Positions 62,928-64,000 of a DNA stretch of 64,000 nucleotides are shown piece by piece (position 1 is the first letter of the stretch; each line of letters starts with the position of its first letter). The notes beneath the pieces are model-generated. The model was not told the DNA's origin, did no database searches, and saw only the letters and a list, made by a program, of their open reading frames with translations. Both the position numbers and the translations under genes were made by a program. Source of the stretch: Paraoerskovia marina DSM 21750 (lineage in GTDB: Bacteria; Actinomycetota; Actinomycetes; Actinomycetales; Cellulomonadaceae); NCBI RefSeq assembly GCF_000701465.1, contig NZ_JNIY01000006.1, positions 62,001-126,000 on the forward strand, read 5' to 3'.

Positions 62928-64000
62928 GTGGCCGAGAGCGACACCGAGTTCGACCTCGTCGTGCTCGGCGGCGGGAGCGCGGGGTACGCCGCCGCGCTCC
63001 GTGCCGCACAGCTGGGATCCTCGGTCGCGCTGATCGAGGCGCGCGAGCTCGGCGGAACCTGCCTGCACCGCGGGTGCATCCCGACCAAGGCTCTGCTGCA
63101 CGCCGCCGAGGTCGCCGACTCGGCTCGTGACGCAGCCACGGTGGGGGTCCGCGCCACGCTCGACGGCGTCGACATGGCCGCGGTGCACGCGTACAAGGAC
63201 AAGACCGTCGACGGGTTGTACCGAGGCCTGCAGGGCCTCGTCGCCTCCCGCAAGGTCACGCTCGTCGAGGGCTGGGGCACGCTCACCGCGCCGGACACCG
63301 TCGAGGTGGACGGCGTCGCCTACCGGGGCCGCGCGGTCCTCGCCGCACCGGGTGCCCGGTCCCGCACGATCCCGGGCGTCGAGATCCGCGGCCGTGTCGT
63401 CACCTCGGACGAGGCCCTCCGCCTCCAGGAGGTCCCCTCCTCCGTCGTCGTGCTGGGTGGCGGCGTGATCGGTGTCGAGTTCGCCAGCGCGTGGCGGTCC
63501 TTCGGCGCGTCGGTGACGATCGTCGAGGCGCTCGACCACCTGGTGCCCACCGAGGACGTCTCGTCGAGCAAGGCGCTCGAGCGTGCGTTCCGACGTCGCG
63601 GGATCGACCTTCGCCTCGGCACCCGGGTCGCGGGCGTCACGCAGGACGACACGGCGGCGCGCGTCACGCTCGAGGACGGGACGACGCTGGACGCCGACGT
63701 CCTTCTCGTCGCCGTCGGCCGGGCGCCCGCCACGGGCGACCTCGGTCTGTCGGAGGTCGGGGCGCGGCTCGACGACGGCTTCGTCGTCGTCGACGACACC
63801 CTCTCCACGGGGGTCGGGCCGCTCTACGCGGCCGGTGACGCCGTCCGTGGTCCGCAGCTCGCCCACCGCGGGTTCGCGCAGGGCATCTTCCTCGCCGAGC
63901 ACCTGGCAGGACTCGCACCGACACCGCTCGACGACGCAGGAATCCCCCGCGTCACCTACAGCGAGCCGGAGGTCGCCTCCGTCGGACTGACCGAGACACA
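62928..64000 (+). CDS. lpd: Dihydrolipoyl dehydrogenase (3' end off the window)
   Basis: The first 357 residues of the E3 flavoenzyme of 2-oxoacid dehydrogenase complexes. FAD motif LGGGSAGYAAALRA (13-26), redox disulfide Cys45/Cys50 in GGTCLHRGC, NAD-binding VVVLGGGVIGVEF, and the second FAD motif PLYAAGDAV are visible; the dimerisation domain begins just at the edge (RVTYSEPEVASVG). The GTG at 62928 is preferred over the ATG at 62913 because AAGGAG lies 6 bp before the GTG. The E2 gene would be expected just beyond the window. Confidence 0.95.
   Translation, partial: MAESDTEFDLVVLGGGSAGYAAALRAAQLGSSVALIEARELGGTCLHRGCIPTKALLHAAEVADSARDAATVGVRATLDGVDMAAVHAYKDKTVDGLYRGLQGLVASRKVTLVEGWGTLTAPDTVEVDGVAYRGRAVLAAPGARSRTIPGVEIRGRVVTSDEALRLQEVPSSVVVLGGGVIGVEFASAWRSFGASVTIVEALDHLVPTEDVSSSKALERAFRRRGIDLRLGTRVAGVTQDDTAARVTLEDGTTLDADVLLVAVGRAPATGDLGLSEVGARLDDGFVVVDDTLSTGVGPLYAAGDAVRGPQLAHRGFAQGIFLAEHLAGLAPTPLDDAGIPRVTYSEPEVASVGLTET

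Overview
The window is typical high-GC (roughly 70% or more) actinobacterial chromosome. It is densely coded, with many GTG starts (some TTG), 1-8 bp stop/start overlaps, and hairpin terminators without U-tracts. Gene content and order point to the Micrococcales, probably the Cellulomonas/Oerskovia/Sanguibacter side. That placement is inferred from DUF3159, DUF3710, DUF4193, SepH, a SigA with a long Lys/Ala-rich leader, PknL with an Rv2175c-like protein, and the qcrCAB/cta cytochrome genes. No rRNA, tRNA, CRISPR array, prophage or insertion sequence was seen; this is core genome.

Left part (1-30 kb). A minus-strand cluster (DUF3710, OB-fold protein, DUF3159 cut by the left edge) is followed by dut, a DUF3093 gene, DUF4193, an inositol-phosphatase-like gene with a TRIC-type channel, the cell-division gene sepH, and the operon Pat-like acetyltransferase / DUF5998 / phosphodiesterase / tdk. 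The type II topoisomerase genes parC and parE flank a GNAT gene, cobalamin-dependent metH, DUF2200, and a small lipoprotein/membrane pair (DUF4430 + DUF6580) that may serve vitamin uptake. sigA follows with a readable promoter, then a universal stress protein, DUF4192, a lipoprotein, a polyprenyl diphosphate synthase, and the divergent Rv2175c-like/pknL pair.

Middle part (30-49.5 kb). aroG (class II DAHP synthase), a PPi-type phosphofructokinase and a PlsC-like acyltransferase lie in one direction. ROK glucokinase and a FadD15-like acyl-CoA ligase are divergent. A DnaQ-UvrC fusion, a stand-alone RAM-domain protein, trpD and an orphan receiver-domain protein follow. The respiratory block is ctaE-qcrC-qcrA-qcrB, then sod, then ctaC-ctaD-ctaF on the opposite strand. 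Together these encode the actinobacterial bcc-aa3 supercomplex.

Right part (49.5-64 kb). A NifS/IscS-fold gene that has lost its PLP lysine overlaps a tusA gene. It is followed by erpA, a degenerate glycerate-kinase-like gene and nadA, which looks like a sulfur/Fe-S/NAD neighbourhood. Then come a thioesterase, an M20 dipeptidase, a DUF3043 gene, a MocR regulator divergent from a tiny membrane ORF plus YczE-like protein, a membrane-protein/pyrD/DUF5703 operon, leucyl aminopeptidase, a hypothetical gene and the start of lpd (dihydrolipoyl dehydrogenase).

The points most worth a second look are the lysine-less cysteine-desulfurase homologue coupled to TusA, the unannotated 48-codon ORF ahead of yczE with its candidate MocR operator, the perfect 21-bp palindrome upstream of sod, and the DUF4430/DUF6580 pair beside metH.
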